DNA of 64,000 nucleotides, taken from assembly GCA_020060545.1 (NCBI GenBank), contig JAGUZX010000134.1, positions 1-64,000 of the forward strand, read 5' to 3'. The position numbers were made by a program, and so were the translations under genes. Under the pieces are notes generated by a model. That model had not been told where the DNA came from. It did no database searches and saw only the letters and a list, made by a program, of their open reading frames with translations. Each line of letters opens with the position of its first letter. The stretch's first letter is position 1. This document shows, piece after piece, positions 52,075 through 60,670 of this stretch. This DNA is from Desulfovibrio sp. (lineage in GTDB: Bacteria; Bacillota; Dethiobacteria; DTU022).

Positions 52075-52920
52075 TTATTCTGCTTCGTCTGTTTCTGACC
52101 GGACTTCCGTCGCCGGGACCGGGAATTCAAAAAGCGATTCCTCTTCCGCCTCCGGTTTCAGTTCTGCGCTGTCTTCTTCAACTGCATGCCGGCGTCCGGA
52201 TCCGCGGCTCTGATCTTGCTCGTCCCTTTCATCCGTCAGGCTTTGCTTCCCTTCGATCACGGCATCGGCTAGACAGGCGGTAATCAGCTTGACCGCCCTG
52301 ATCGCATCATCGTTGCCCGGGATGATGTAATCGACCTCGTCGGGGTCGCAGTTAGTGTCCACGATGGCAATGATTGGTATACCCAGTTTGCGCGCTTCGG
52401 CGATGGCGATCTTCTCTTTGCGCGGATCGACCACGTAAATGGCATCCGGGAGCATTTTCATGTAGCGGATTCCACCCAGGAATTTGAGTAGCTTCTCCTG
52501 TTCGTGCTTCAAGGTGAGAACTTCTTTTTTCGGCAGGCGATCAAAAGTACCGTCAGCTTCCATTTTCTCCAACTGATTTAAGCGGTCGATCCGCTGGCGG
52601 ATGGTCTTGAAATTGGTAAGCATCCCCCCCAGCCAGCGCTGGTTAACGTAATGCATACCGCATCTTTCAGATTCGGCTTTAATCGATTCCTGCGCCTGCT
52701 TTTTCGTTCCTACAAAAATAACGCTGCCGCCTTGCGCAACGAGATCGCGCAGGTAATTGAAAGCAACCTCCATCAACCGGACCGTCTTTTGCAGGTCGAT
52801 AATGTAAATCCCGTTCCGTTCGGTAAAGATATAGCTTTTCATTTTGGGGTTCCAGCGGCGGGTTTGGTGCCCGAAATGAACCCCCGCTTCCAGCAACTGC
52901 TTCATACTTACTACGGCCAC
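52075..52920 (-). CDS. rpsB: 30S ribosomal protein S2 with an acidic C-terminal extension
   Basis: 281 residues against about 230-250 in most relatives. [59 protein letters not shown] and [23 protein letters not shown] are the S2 signatures. From about residue 230 it continues as a low-complexity Glu/Asp-rich tail ending SETDEAE. GTG start with AAGGAGG seven bases upstream. A hairpin GCGGT/ACCGC sits just before the ribosome site in a leader of about 105 bases; ribosomal autoregulation there is conceivable. Confidence 0.96.
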   Translation of the reverse strand: MAVVSMKQLLEAGVHFGHQTRRWNPKMKSYIFTERNGIYIIDLQKTVRLMEVAFNYLRDLVAQGGSVIFVGTKKQAQESIKAESERCGMHYVNQRWLGGMLTNFKTIRQRIDRLNQLEKMEADGTFDRLPKKEVLTLKHEQEKLLKFLGGIRYMKMLPDAIYVVDPRKEKIAIAEARKLGIPIIAIVDTNCDPDEVDYIIPGNDDAIRAVKLITACLADAVIEGKQSLTDERDEQDQSRGSGRRHAVEEDSAELKPEAEEESLFEFPVPATEVRSETDEAE

Positions 52921-53032
52921 ATTAATTCCTCCTTAGCGGTTTTTGCCACCGCCCGTTTCTTTACCGCCCCCAAGCCTCGGCCAACCCGGGACAGGTTCCA
53001 CGGACGTGTGTATTTGTAAATTACCATGAGGT

Positions 53033-53061
53033 AGTATAGCACAGTTCCTTACAAATGGCAA
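53033..53061 (-). promoter_or_regulatory. SigA-type promoter of rpsB-tsf
   Basis: TTGCCA (53061-53056), a 17-base spacer and TATACT (53038-53033) with a TG at the extended -10 position. The inverted repeat of the transposase unit begins only six bases upstream of the -35 box. Confidence 0.85.
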
Positions 53062-53155
53062 TTAGTTGACGGAGGGACGGGGTTGTTGTCAACTTTTCTA
53101 ATCAGTGACAGGGGACAGTTGTTGACGCCTTTACCGCTAATGAGAAACGGGGATA

Positions 53156-53184
53156 TTGACAATGATTTTTATCTTACATAAAAT
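53156..53184 (+). promoter_or_regulatory. SigA-type promoter of the transposase gene
   Basis: TTGACA (53156-53161), a 17-base spacer and TAAAAT (53179-53184); the start codon follows at 53202 behind GGGGTG. Confidence 0.8.
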
Positions 53185-53201
53185 GGTTTCGGGGTGTTAT
53201 C

Positions 53202-53963
53202 ATGCCCAGAACGGCCAGAAAAAAAAGTTCAAGCGGGATTTACCACATAATCATGCGAGGAATCAATCGGCAAAGTATCTTTGAAGACGAAGAAGATAAT
53301 TGGAAATTTCTTCAAACCCTGAGGCGCTATAAAAAAATAAGCGGCTTTTGGATTTTTGCTTATTGTTTAATGGGTAATCATGTTCACTTGTTGTTGAAAG
53401 AAGGTCTGGAACCCTTAGAGCAAGTAATGCGCAGGTTATGTGGAAGCTACGTTTATTGGTATAACCGGAAATATGAAAGGATCGGAAATCTCTTTCAAGA
53501 CCGTTTTAAAAGCGAGCCGGTAGAAGATGATCCCTTTTTTATAACAGTATTGAGGTATATTCACCAGAATCCGTGTCAAGCCGGCCTAGTCAAAGAGATC
53601 GGCCACTACCGCTGGAGCAGCTATCATGAATATCTCCAGCCAACGTCGTTTGTCGATATAGATTTTGCGCTCAACCGATTTCATACTGACCGGGAAAAAG
53701 CGGTGGAAATCTATATTGCTCACCAGAGTGCGCCAAAAAATGATCGCTGTCTTGAACTGGAAGAAAAACATCATTTTTCGGACCAAGAAGCCAGAGCTAT
53801 TATTAAGAAAGTATGTAACATCATGAACGCACCTGATTTGCAAAGGCTGGAAAGACAAAGCAGAAACGACTGCTTGAAAAAGCTAAAAGAAGAATATAAC
53901 CTTTCCGTCAGGCAAATCTCAAGACTGACCGGAATCGGAAGAGGGGTTGTCTTTAAAGCATAA
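53202..53963 (+). CDS. REP-associated tyrosine transposase (RAYT, Y1/TnpA-REP family)
   Basis: 253 residues of the IS200-like HUH family. The HUH motif is in AYCLMGNHVHLLLKEG near residue 65 (His-hydrophobic-His), and the catalytic tyrosine is likely in VYWYNRKYERIGNLFQDRFKSE near 92. TVLRYIHQNPCQAGLV near 117 and YRWSSYHEY are typical of RAYTs. A C-terminal segment with LKEEYNLSVRQISRLTGIGRG looks like a helix-turn-helix (DnaA/Trp-repressor type). It is the only gene of the 53067-53991 unit. Its A/T-richer composition differs from the neighbouring genes. Its last 45 bases overlap the activase gene on the opposite strand. Confidence 0.9.
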   Translation: MPRTARKKSSSGIYHIIMRGINRQSIFEDEEDNWKFLQTLRRYKKISGFWIFAYCLMGNHVHLLLKEGLEPLEQVMRRLCGSYVYWYNRKYERIGNLFQDRFKSEPVEDDPFFITVLRYIHQNPCQAGLVKEIGHYRWSSYHEYLQPTSFVDIDFALNRFHTDREKAVEIYIAHQSAPKNDRCLELEEKHHFSDQEARAIIKKVCNIMNAPDLQRLERQSRNDCLKKLKEEYNLSVRQISRLTGIGRGVVFKA

Positions 53964-54950
53964 AGTTGACAACAACCCCGTCCCTCCGTCACCTACGTCA
54001 CCCTCCGCATCCCATTTACCGCAGCGGCTGCCCCAACGGGAGGCCAGTTCTCCCTGGATATAGATTTCGCTTAACTCGCAGCTGTTGGCGCAGCCGGTAC
54101 AGACAAAACCTCGCGGCCGGCAATCCCCCGCGGCCACATTGGCCACGCCGCGGAAGGCGCTCCGCCCGATCTCGCCGCCCAAAAAATTTTGCCGCGCCAG
54201 CAGCGCCGCCCCCAGGGCGCCCATCACTTTGAAATGCTCCGGGATCCGGAGTTCTACTTTCAGCAAACTTTCCAGAGCCCAGCGGATGCCGGCATTGGCC
54301 GCAACCCCTCCCTGGAACAGCACCACCGGCTCGACTTTACGGTTTCGGGCCACATTGGTCAGGTAATTTTTGGCCAGGGCCATGCACAATCCGGCAATCA
54401 GGTCCTCTTTGCGATAGCCCATCTGCTGCTTGTGAATAAGATCCGACTCGGCAAAGACGCCGCACCGCCCGGCGATCGCCACCGGGTTCCTGGAGCGCAA
54501 GGCATAGTCGCCGAACTCTTCGATCGGGATATTGAGGCGTCCGGCCTGGTGGTCCAGAAATGAGCCGGTCCCGGCCGCGCAAACGGTATTCATGTTGAAA
54601 CCCACCGAAACGCCGTTTTGCAAGTAGATTATTTTTGAATCCTGGCCGCCGATATCGATTACCGTTTGGACCCGTGGTTCCACTGCCCTGGCGGCCAGGG
54701 CATGCGCGGTTATTTCATTGACTACCACGTCGGCTCCGATAATCACCGCCGCCAGCCGCCTTCCCGAGCCGGTAGCCCCCGCCGCCGCGATCGGGTAGCG
54801 TTTGGCGCCGAGAGCCGCAAAGCTTTTTTGGATCGCCTCGATCGGCCCCCCGTCATTCCGGCGGTAGGCGGTAAAAACGATCTCCCGGTTTTGCTTGAGC
54901 AGTGCGATCTTGGTGGTCAGGCTTCCGACATCGACACCCAGGAAAAACAT
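53919..54950 (-). CDS. 2-hydroxyacyl-CoA dehydratase activator-like ATPase (CoA-activase family)
   Basis: 343 residues, ASKHA fold binding a [4Fe-4S] cluster between subunits. FLGVDVGSLTTKIALLKQNREI at the N-terminus, ATGSGRRLAAVIIGADVVVNEITAHA near 58 (regions named only), DIGGQDSKIIYLQ near 96, MNTVCAAGTGSFLDHQAGRLNI with the cluster cysteine near 120, and VALFQGGVAANAG-like VVLFQGGVAANAGI near 208. A C-terminal CTGCANSCELSEI region precedes WGSRCGKWD. The final 23 residues are encoded by the end of the transposase unit, so the native tail is lost. It overlaps the next gene by 34 bases. Target enzyme unknown. Confidence 0.85.
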   Translation of the reverse strand: MFFLGVDVGSLTTKIALLKQNREIVFTAYRRNDGGPIEAIQKSFAALGAKRYPIAAAGATGSGRRLAAVIIGADVVVNEITAHALAARAVEPRVQTVIDIGGQDSKIIYLQNGVSVGFNMNTVCAAGTGSFLDHQAGRLNIPIEEFGDYALRSRNPVAIAGRCGVFAESDLIHKQQMGYRKEDLIAGLCMALAKNYLTNVARNRKVEPVVLFQGGVAANAGIRWALESLLKVELRIPEHFKVMGALGAALLARQNFLGGEIGRSAFRGVANVAAGDCRPRGFVCTGCANSCELSEIYIQGELASRWGSRCGKWDAEGDVGDGGTGLLSTLCFKDNPSSDSGQS

Positions 54951-57151
54951 CTTTTCCGGACCTCCTTCTCTTCCCTTCGTTCCCGCAGGACGTGCGCAAA
55001 GGACTCCACACGCGTTTGCAACCCCGCTTCACCGGTCTGCTCGTTAATAATCACCGTCAACAAGGGAATTTCCAAGTCGCGCACTACACGGGTGAGAATG
55101 CTCTGGGCGATGATCTCCGGCATACAGGTAAAGGGCCACAGGTGCACGACGCCGTCGATTCCTTCCCGCGGCGCCAGAGCGGTCAGCCCGACGCTTTCCA
55201 GACCGTGCCCTCCCACCATATCGTGCAGATACGGCCGCGCGGCCCGGGTAACCTGGCGGTACCGCCGCAGTGCGGCGGGGCTGTGCAGAATGTGGTGCCT
55301 GAACCAGTTGATCACGGTGATCTCCCGTTCCACTTCGATGCGTACATCTTTCAGCGTGCCGAGAGTACGCGCGATTTCATGGTTGACATAGTCCTCGAAG
55401 ACGGCATAAATTTCGCCGATCAACCTTACTTTGAACGGAGGCGGCCCGTTTTCACGGGGCAGCAAAGCACAAGACTGCTTGAAGCGGCGAAAAGCCGCCG
55501 TCAATGAACCGAGCGAAGCCGCCTCTTTTGCTTCCGCCAGGAACAGCCGGTAGGTCCGGTCCGCTTCGCCGCGCCGGCTCTCCCTGGCCCGCAGAACGTA
55601 GAGCGCCTCTTCCGCCTTCTCGGTAAGTGCGGCCTTGTAGAACGCCAGTAAAGCGCTCCAGGCGGCCCGCCGGCCCATGCGCATGCCGAATAACTGGCGC
55701 ATCACCTTCACGAACGGCTGGTAATTTTTATTTAAGGGGAGCGGTGAATTAATCACCAGCATTTCAAAATCATAACCGGCTCTTCTGAGCAGCGTTTCCT
55801 GCATTTCGGCATACCAGCCGAGGCGGCAACGGCCCTTCCCCCCGACCATGACCAGGGTATTCGCTCCCGCCTCCAGGCACTGGCGCATCTGACCAACCGT
55901 CACAGTAAGCGGGTAGCAGATAAATTCGGGTGCCAGTGCGGCTCCAAGTTCCGTGGTTAGGCGGGTGATGGGGAGCGGCCCCACTGCTTTTACCAGCTCG
56001 CCGTTGAAGATCGTGGCCAGGGCGCCGCCGAGTTTGCCAAGGGTGGGGAAGCCAAGTACCCGGGTTTCAGGCACAGGCGGAGGGATAAACCTGGGCCCCG
56101 GGGAAGCGGCAGCCGGCAGGTCTGGTTTTTTCTCCAGTACCTTTTGCACCGTTTTCCCCGCCGCCGTAACGGTATCCAAAAAGGCTTCCAGCCGCGTCAC
56201 CAAACCGGCCTCCCCGGTTTGCTCGTCTACCGTTAAGATCAGCAGTGGAACGCCGTGTTTTCGCGCTTCCTCTTCCAAAAAGACTTCAATTACCGCTTCG
56301 GGACCGCATTCAAAAGGACTGAGCAGGATCAGGCAGTCGATCATCTGCTGATGGAGCCAGTAGAGGGCGCTGCCGACAATAATCTGCTCGAAGCTCCAGA
56401 GTTCCTTGCCGTAGCTTGTGCCGGCCAGCACCCTGGCTGCCGCCCGGGGTGGAACCATCTCCGGGACGAATACCACGGCATGCTCTTTAAGGCGGTCAGC
56501 CAGGTTGTGCGCGATATAGTCGTAAAGGATGTAACTGTGCCCGGCAACTCCAACCCGCAGGGACCGGTTAAAACGGGCCCGCCGGTTGTAGGGATGGCTG
56601 CGCTTAAAACTTTTAATCCCGACCACCTTTTCGAGGGCTTCGGGAAAAGTTAAACCTTGCTCTGCCGTAGCCGCGCTAAACCGGTTTTGACAGCGCCAGG
56701 CGTCACGCAGGGCAGCCCGGGTTTGCCTTTCGCCGGCGCCCAGCCTTCTGCCGGCGGCGGCGAGTGAATCGAGGCTGGCGCGGGGGTTGCAGCGCCAGTC
56801 GATTTGCGGGGTGAGGAAAAGATCTTCCGGCAGCGCCAGGCCGTTGCGCAGCATCGCCGGCGCCCCGATATGCTTGGGGCAGTAGTAGCTGTAACGATCC
56901 CGGCTGACCAGGGTTGGCATAAACAAGAAGTCCACTTTCTTTTCAACTAGCTCCAGGGTATGCGGAAAAGCCAGCTTAACCGATATGCAAGGCTCATCGG
57001 TGGGGCATACCGTTAAGTTTTCCAGGGTCCTCGGTCCGGTAGGGCTGGAGAGGACCACCGCGGCGCCCAACCTCTCCAGGAACACCTTGTAAAACGGCAG
57101 ATAATAGAAAAAAGATAATACCCGGGGAATCCCAACTTGCATTATCTTCAC
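54917..57151 (-). CDS. Acyl-CoA dehydratase-like protein, DUF2229-type, two tandem modules
   Basis: 744 residues of the 2-hydroxyglutaryl-CoA dehydratase superfamily, partner of the activase. Module 1 (about 1-325) has VGIPRVLSFFYYLPF, CPTDEPCISVKLAFPH, PFECGPEAVIEV and LTVDEQTGEAG. Module 2 (about 355-735) has LGFPTLGKLGGALATIF, MVGGKGRCRLGWYAEMQE, LWPFTCMPEIIAQ and VIINEQTGEAG. The repeated ends show an internal duplication. In many Firmicutes the activase and both modules are fused into one chain of about 1400 residues; here they are two genes in reverse order. The substrate is unknown; no CoA-binding evidence is visible. Confidence 0.8.
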   Translation of the reverse strand: MKIMQVGIPRVLSFFYYLPFYKVFLERLGAAVVLSSPTGPRTLENLTVCPTDEPCISVKLAFPHTLELVEKKVDFLFMPTLVSRDRYSYYCPKHIGAPAMLRNGLALPEDLFLTPQIDWRCNPRASLDSLAAAGRRLGAGERQTRAALRDAWRCQNRFSAATAEQGLTFPEALEKVVGIKSFKRSHPYNRRARFNRSLRVGVAGHSYILYDYIAHNLADRLKEHAVVFVPEMVPPRAAARVLAGTSYGKELWSFEQIIVGSALYWLHQQMIDCLILLSPFECGPEAVIEVFLEEEARKHGVPLLILTVDEQTGEAGLVTRLEAFLDTVTAAGKTVQKVLEKKPDLPAAASPGPRFIPPPVPETRVLGFPTLGKLGGALATIFNGELVKAVGPLPITRLTTELGAALAPEFICYPLTVTVGQMRQCLEAGANTLVMVGGKGRCRLGWYAEMQETLLRRAGYDFEMLVINSPLPLNKNYQPFVKVMRQLFGMRMGRRAAWSALLAFYKAALTEKAEEALYVLRARESRRGEADRTYRLFLAEAKEAASLGSLTAAFRRFKQSCALLPRENGPPPFKVRLIGEIYAVFEDYVNHEIARTLGTLKDVRIEVEREITVINWFRHHILHSPAALRRYRQVTRAARPYLHDMVGGHGLESVGLTALAPREGIDGVVHLWPFTCMPEIIAQSILTRVVRDLEIPLLTVIINEQTGEAGLQTRVESFAHVLRERREEKEVRKRCFSWVSMSEA

Positions 57152-57282
57152 CCCTGAAAGGTAATCTAGAAAAGCTTAAGCTATTTTAGCCCAATCTAGC
57201 TTTGCCTATTCTTTAGCCTGGCTTGAAAAGGAAATTACTGCTATCAGTTTCCTGAGCCGGGAGGAGGTGTGGGATTTCGAAG

Positions 57283-57597
57283 ATGCAGGATATTGAATAT
57301 ATCGTCCGGCAATCCCTTTTTGTCGTCATCCTGCTTTTAGAAATCTACGGCAGTTTTATCATCGTTTTTTCTTCGAACCGCATTTTCATGCTCTTTTTGC
57401 GCACCGCCAGGGATGGTACCGAAGCGCGGCTTAATCTGGCCAGCCACCTGGCCATGGGGCTCGAATTTCTGCTTGCCGCCGAAATAATTCGCACGATTGT
57501 CATCCGCAGCTGGACGGAGCTGCAGATTTTAGGCGCGGTACTGCTGCTCAGGGCGATCCTTTCGGTGTTGATCATCTGGGAAATCAAGCAAGGTTAG
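57283..57597 (+). CDS. DUF1622 family membrane protein
   Basis: 104 residues with three hydrophobic segments (about 12-30, 52-72 and 78-98): SLFVVILLLEIYGSFIIV, LASHLAMGLEFLLAAEIIRTI and ILGAVLLLRAILSVLIIWEI. The conserved charged residues between segments and the final ExxQ-like tail match DUF1622, small inner-membrane proteins of unknown role. ATG at 57283 is preceded by GGGAGGAGG at a longer than usual spacing. Divergent from the dehydratase-like gene with a 131-base gap. Confidence 0.75.
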   Translation: MQDIEYIVRQSLFVVILLLEIYGSFIIVFSSNRIFMLFLRTARDGTEARLNLASHLAMGLEFLLAAEIIRTIVIRSWTELQILGAVLLLRAILSVLIIWEIKQG

Positions 57598-57677
57598 CTC
57601 GAGGTAAAAACTGATATTGCGCAGGGTCTAAAATTATAATAAGATGACGGTAAATGTTAATTGAAAGGCGCGTAAAC

Positions 57678-58955
57678 ATGGCCGTCATCATCCCTTTTAA
57701 AGGAATCCGCTTCAACCTGGACCGGGTCGGAGACCTGGCGGCGGTAATTACCCCGCCCTACGACGTAATCGGTCCCGCTGAGCAGGAGCTCTATTACCGG
57801 CGCAGCCCTTATAATCTCATCCGCCTGGAATATGGCAAAACCGGACCCGAGGACAACGACTCGAACAACCGCTACACCCGCGCCGCCGCCACCCTGCAGG
57901 CATGGCTGGAAGAAGGGGTACTCCTGCGGGAGGAGGAGCGCCTTTTTTACCTTTTTGAGCAGGAATTTAATTACCATCATATGCTATTTCGCCGCACCGG
58001 GATCGTGGCCGCCCTGAAGCTGGAGCCTTACACCAACGGGGTTGTGATCCCCCACGAGAGAACAATGGCCCAACCAAAGTTTGACCGTCTGCAGCTGCTG
58101 CGGCACTGCCGCACCAACTTCAGCCCCATCTTCGGGCTTTTCGCCGACCAGGACGGCCGTTTGGCGGAGTTCAGCACCCCTGTGCGTAAAACGGTGCCAT
58201 TGAGCGATTTTCGGGCAGACGACGGGCAGCGCTACCGCCTCTGGGCCGTGCGCGGTTCTTCCCGCCAGGAAGCGCTGGCGCGCCTCCTGGCCCCGCTTCC
58301 TGTATTTATCGCCGACGGGCACCATCGTTATAAAACAGCGCTGCGCTTCGCCCGCGAGCTTAACGGCAATCAAGCGCTGCCGCCCGGTTCCGGCTATGTC
58401 CTTTCCGTACTGACCGGCCTGCAGGATCCCGGCTTGTTAATCCTCCCCACCCACCGCCTGCTGCACGGTCTTACCGCCGTGCAGCTGGAAGAGCTGCCCC
58501 GGATTATCGCGGAAAGCTTTGACACCCGGGTCCTGGGCGATTTAACAAAACTCGAGATGCGTAAATTTACCGCGCTGTTGGAGCGGGAAGGCCGGAGCGC
58601 TCCGGTCATCGGGCTATTGCTAGCGGGGCGGGCCTGGCTGCTGACGGCAAAGCCGGGGGCAACCGGAAATAACCTGGATGTAATCACCCTGCAGGAGCGG
58701 ATCCTGAGGCCAATCCTGCAGGATACAGACCCCGAGCTATATCTTACCTACACCAGGGACGAAACGGAAGCGCGACAAGCGGTCCTCTCCGGGGCGGTAC
58801 AGGCCGCCTTTATCCTTAACCCGGCTCCAATCGAAAGGGTAACCGCACATGCCTTGCAGGGTGAAATATTGCCGCAAAAATCAACCTATTTCTACCCCAA
58901 ACTGCCCAGTGGCCTGGTACTTTACCACCACACCTTAAGTTATTCCGATCGCTGA
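57678..58955 (+). CDS. DUF1015 family protein
   Basis: 425 residues. The start IIPFKGIRFNLDRVGDLAAVITPPYDVIGP is the DUF1015 hallmark (regions named only), followed by SPYNLIRLEYGK near 48, LFYLFEQEFNY near 88, VIPHERTMAQPKFDRLQLL near 124, and PVFIADGHHRYKTALRF near 215. The HxxHxxK-type motif in the last block is conserved in the family. Function is uncertain; relatives have been suggested to be kinase- or ParB-like, without proof here. ATG at 57678; a TATAAT box lies at 57635-57640 without a clear -35. It ends at a weak terminator. Confidence 0.85.
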   Translation: MAVIIPFKGIRFNLDRVGDLAAVITPPYDVIGPAEQELYYRRSPYNLIRLEYGKTGPEDNDSNNRYTRAAATLQAWLEEGVLLREEERLFYLFEQEFNYHHMLFRRTGIVAALKLEPYTNGVVIPHERTMAQPKFDRLQLLRHCRTNFSPIFGLFADQDGRLAEFSTPVRKTVPLSDFRADDGQRYRLWAVRGSSRQEALARLLAPLPVFIADGHHRYKTALRFARELNGNQALPPGSGYVLSVLTGLQDPGLLILPTHRLLHGLTAVQLEELPRIIAESFDTRVLGDLTKLEMRKFTALLEREGRSAPVIGLLLAGRAWLLTAKPGATGNNLDVITLQERILRPILQDTDPELYLTYTRDETEARQAVLSGAVQAAFILNPAPIERVTAHALQGEILPQKSTYFYPKLPSGLVLYHHTLSYSDR

Positions 58956-58980
58956 CCTGGCAAAACCAGGCTGTATTTTT
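58956..58980 (+). terminator. Weak intrinsic terminator after the DUF1015 gene
   Basis: CCTGG-CAAAA-CCAGG (58956-58970) followed by CTGTATTTTTAT, immediately after the stop. Short stem but a clear T-rich tail. The rest of 58981-59102 shows nothing apart from the heptad repeat. Confidence 0.6.
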
Positions 58981-59085
58981 ATCTGGACGGGCTGCGACAC
59001 GTCCGTATCTTCATTTCTGCAAAAACAGCTGTACGTGAGCATTGAACATTACGTGCAGCTAGGCCGGGTCCTGCCGGGTTTCATA

Positions 59086-59118
59086 ACGTCTCACATCTCA
59101 CTTCACTTCTCACCTCTC
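59086..59118 (-). repeat. Type B heptad repeat overlapping the HDAC-type gene end
   Basis: Plus-strand units acgtctc, acatctc, (5-base unit acttc), acttctc, acctctc. The last codons (RGEK) and TGA stop of the gene at 59103 are inside the array, as in the HyuB gene. Confidence 0.85.
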
Positions 59119-60167
59119 AAAGGCCAGTATTGCGACTGCACCTGCAGCACCTCTTCAAGGCGGCGCAAAGTCGCCGGGGCCGGTTCCCGGGGCGGGTTTT
59201 CTTCGGGAACGGGGAGCCCCCAGCGGCCGATGGCATTCAGGACCTGAAGCACCGCTCCCGCCTGCCCCTGGAGGTGGTAGCCGCCCTCGAGACAGAGAAG
59301 CATTCTCCCGCTGCAGCAGGCGGAGGCGGTTTTAGACAGCGCTTCCGCCATGCGGTAATAGCCTGAGTGCGTCAGTGACATCCCGGCCAGGGGATCGCGG
59401 TAATAGGCATCCTGCCCGGCCGATATGACCAGCAAATCCGGTTTAAACCGCTCCAAAACCGGTAAAATTACCCGTTCAAAAAAGAGAAGATAGTCCGCAT
59501 CGCCGGATCCGGCGGGCAGGGGGATATTGATGGTGTAACCTTCCCCTGCGCCGCAGCCCGTTTCCCGGAGCTGCCCGGTGCCCGGATAAGCCGGGCTCTG
59601 GTGCAGCGACAGGTAAAGGACATGCGGGTCTGCCTCAAAGATGTGCTGGGTCCCGTTGCCGTGGTGGACATCCCAGTCGATTACAGCCACCCGTTCCAGG
59701 CCGTAGTCCCGGCAGGCCGAGCGCGCCGCCACGGCCGCATGGTTAAAAATACAGAAGCCCATGGCCCGGTTTCTTTCGGCATGGTGCCCCGGCGGCCGGG
59801 TTAAAGCAAATACTTTCCGGCACTCTCCTTCCAGGACTTCTTTCAGCCCGGCCACTGCGCCACCGGCGGCCAGAAGAGCTACCTCGTAAGAGCGGCTGAC
59901 AATGTATGTATCCATGTCCAGAAAACGCCGGCCCTGGCGGCAGGCCTCATCGATCGATTCAATATACCCCGGATCGTGAACCAGGGCGACCGTCCCCAGC
60001 TCTGCCGGCAGCGGCGTAATTTTCTTGATTTTGTTCTCGAGAGGATGCGCCTCGAGCGTGGAAAGGATCTGCTCCAGCCGTTCCTTCCGCTCGGGGTGGT
60101 GTTCCTGATTGTGAACAAGGTAGTCAGGATGATAGACCAGTCCGATTCGCTCTCCGCTATTTGGCAT
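59103..60167 (-). CDS. Histone deacetylase superfamily protein (AcuC/HDAC type)
   Basis: 354 residues, zinc amidohydrolase of the arginase/deacetylase fold. RPPGHHAERNRAMGFCIFNHAAVAA near 125 (region named only), the zinc ligands in VIDWDVHHGNGTQHIF near 168, ISAGQDAYYRDPLAGMSLT near 253 and LCLEGGYHLQG near 295, with all catalytic His/Asp residues present. Substrates in bacteria may be acetylated enzymes such as acetyl-CoA synthetase or acetylpolyamines. ATG 60167 with AAAGGA upstream; ATG 60185 overlaps the thioesterase stop (ATGA). The C-terminus comes from a heptad repeat. Confidence 0.92.
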   Translation of the reverse strand: MPNSGERIGLVYHPDYLVHNQEHHPERKERLEQILSTLEAHPLENKIKKITPLPAELGTVALVHDPGYIESIDEACRQGRRFLDMDTYIVSRSYEVALLAAGGAVAGLKEVLEGECRKVFALTRPPGHHAERNRAMGFCIFNHAAVAARSACRDYGLERVAVIDWDVHHGNGTQHIFEADPHVLYLSLHQSPAYPGTGQLRETGCGAGEGYTINIPLPAGSGDADYLLFFERVILPVLERFKPDLLVISAGQDAYYRDPLAGMSLTHSGYYRMAEALSKTASACCSGRMLLCLEGGYHLQGQAGAVLQVLNAIGRWGLPVPEENPPREPAPATLRRLEEVLQVQSQYWPLRGEK

Positions 60168-60181
60168 CTGTTCCTTTCCCT

Positions 60182-60613
60182 TCATTTTTTGTCGCCGTGA
60201 GCTTCATCCATGGCCTTGCACAGCCGCCCCCACAAAAAAGGGCTGTGCTTGCGCAGCACCACGGGGCGCCCGGTGGAATTGACAAAGGCGTGCTCCGTGC
60301 TTCCCCGGGCCAAAAGCTCTTCCTCCCGGCGCACTTCATAGCCAAAGACGACCCTCACTTCTTGAAGGCTCTCAATCCAGGTTAGAAGGGCGATTTCATC
60401 GTCGTAGCGCGCCGGCACCTTGTAATCACAGGAAACCCTGATTACCGGCAAGTAGAGGTTATTTTTCTCAAACTCCCGGTAAGGCATCCCCAGCCTGCGC
60501 ATCAGCTCTGTGCGCCCGATTTCAAACCAGACGAGATAATTGGCGTAATAGACTATCCCCATCTGGTCGGTGTCTTTGTAGCGCACCCTGATCCTGCTTT
60601 CATCGCGCATCAT
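60182..60613 (-). CDS. YbgC/FadM-type acyl-CoA thioesterase
   Basis: Hot-dog-fold thioesterase, 143 residues. RIRVRYKDTDQMGIVYYANYLVWFEIGRTE near the N-terminus holds the catalytic Asp (region named only), followed by PVIRVSCDYKVPARYDDE and GSTEHAFVNSTGRPVVL. ATG 60613 follows GGGAGG at 11 bases; an adjacent ATG at 60610 is equally possible. It lies between pyk and the HDAC-type gene and is probably co-transcribed with both. The acyl-CoA substrate is unknown. Confidence 0.9.
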   Translation of the reverse strand: MMRDESRIRVRYKDTDQMGIVYYANYLVWFEIGRTELMRRLGMPYREFEKNNLYLPVIRVSCDYKVPARYDDEIALLTWIESLQEVRVVFGYEVRREEELLARGSTEHAFVNSTGRPVVLRKHSPFLWGRLCKAMDEAHGDKK

Positions 60614-60670
60614 CCCAGTTTTCGCCTCCCGTATCAAAATAACCGGTAAAAGGAAGAATTTACCCGGCAG

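Larger units (their letters stand above)
53067..53991 (+). mobile_element. RAYT transposase unit with 30-bp perfect inverted ends
   Basis: A 925-bp unit bounded by TGACGGAGGGACGGGGTTGT... (53067-53096) and its exact reverse complement (53962-53991). The repeat itself contains the small palindrome GTTGTCAAC. It encloses one REP-associated tyrosine transposase gene with its own promoter. The right end lies inside the 3' end of the activase gene, the left end touches the rpsB promoter. RAYTs usually act on hairpin REP sequences, so these ends may be the substrate. Confidence 0.85.

Noticed and set aside
53067-53100. Inverted repeat as a transcription terminator
   Set aside because: It is repeated exactly at the other end of the transposase unit and lacks a T run; better explained as an element end.
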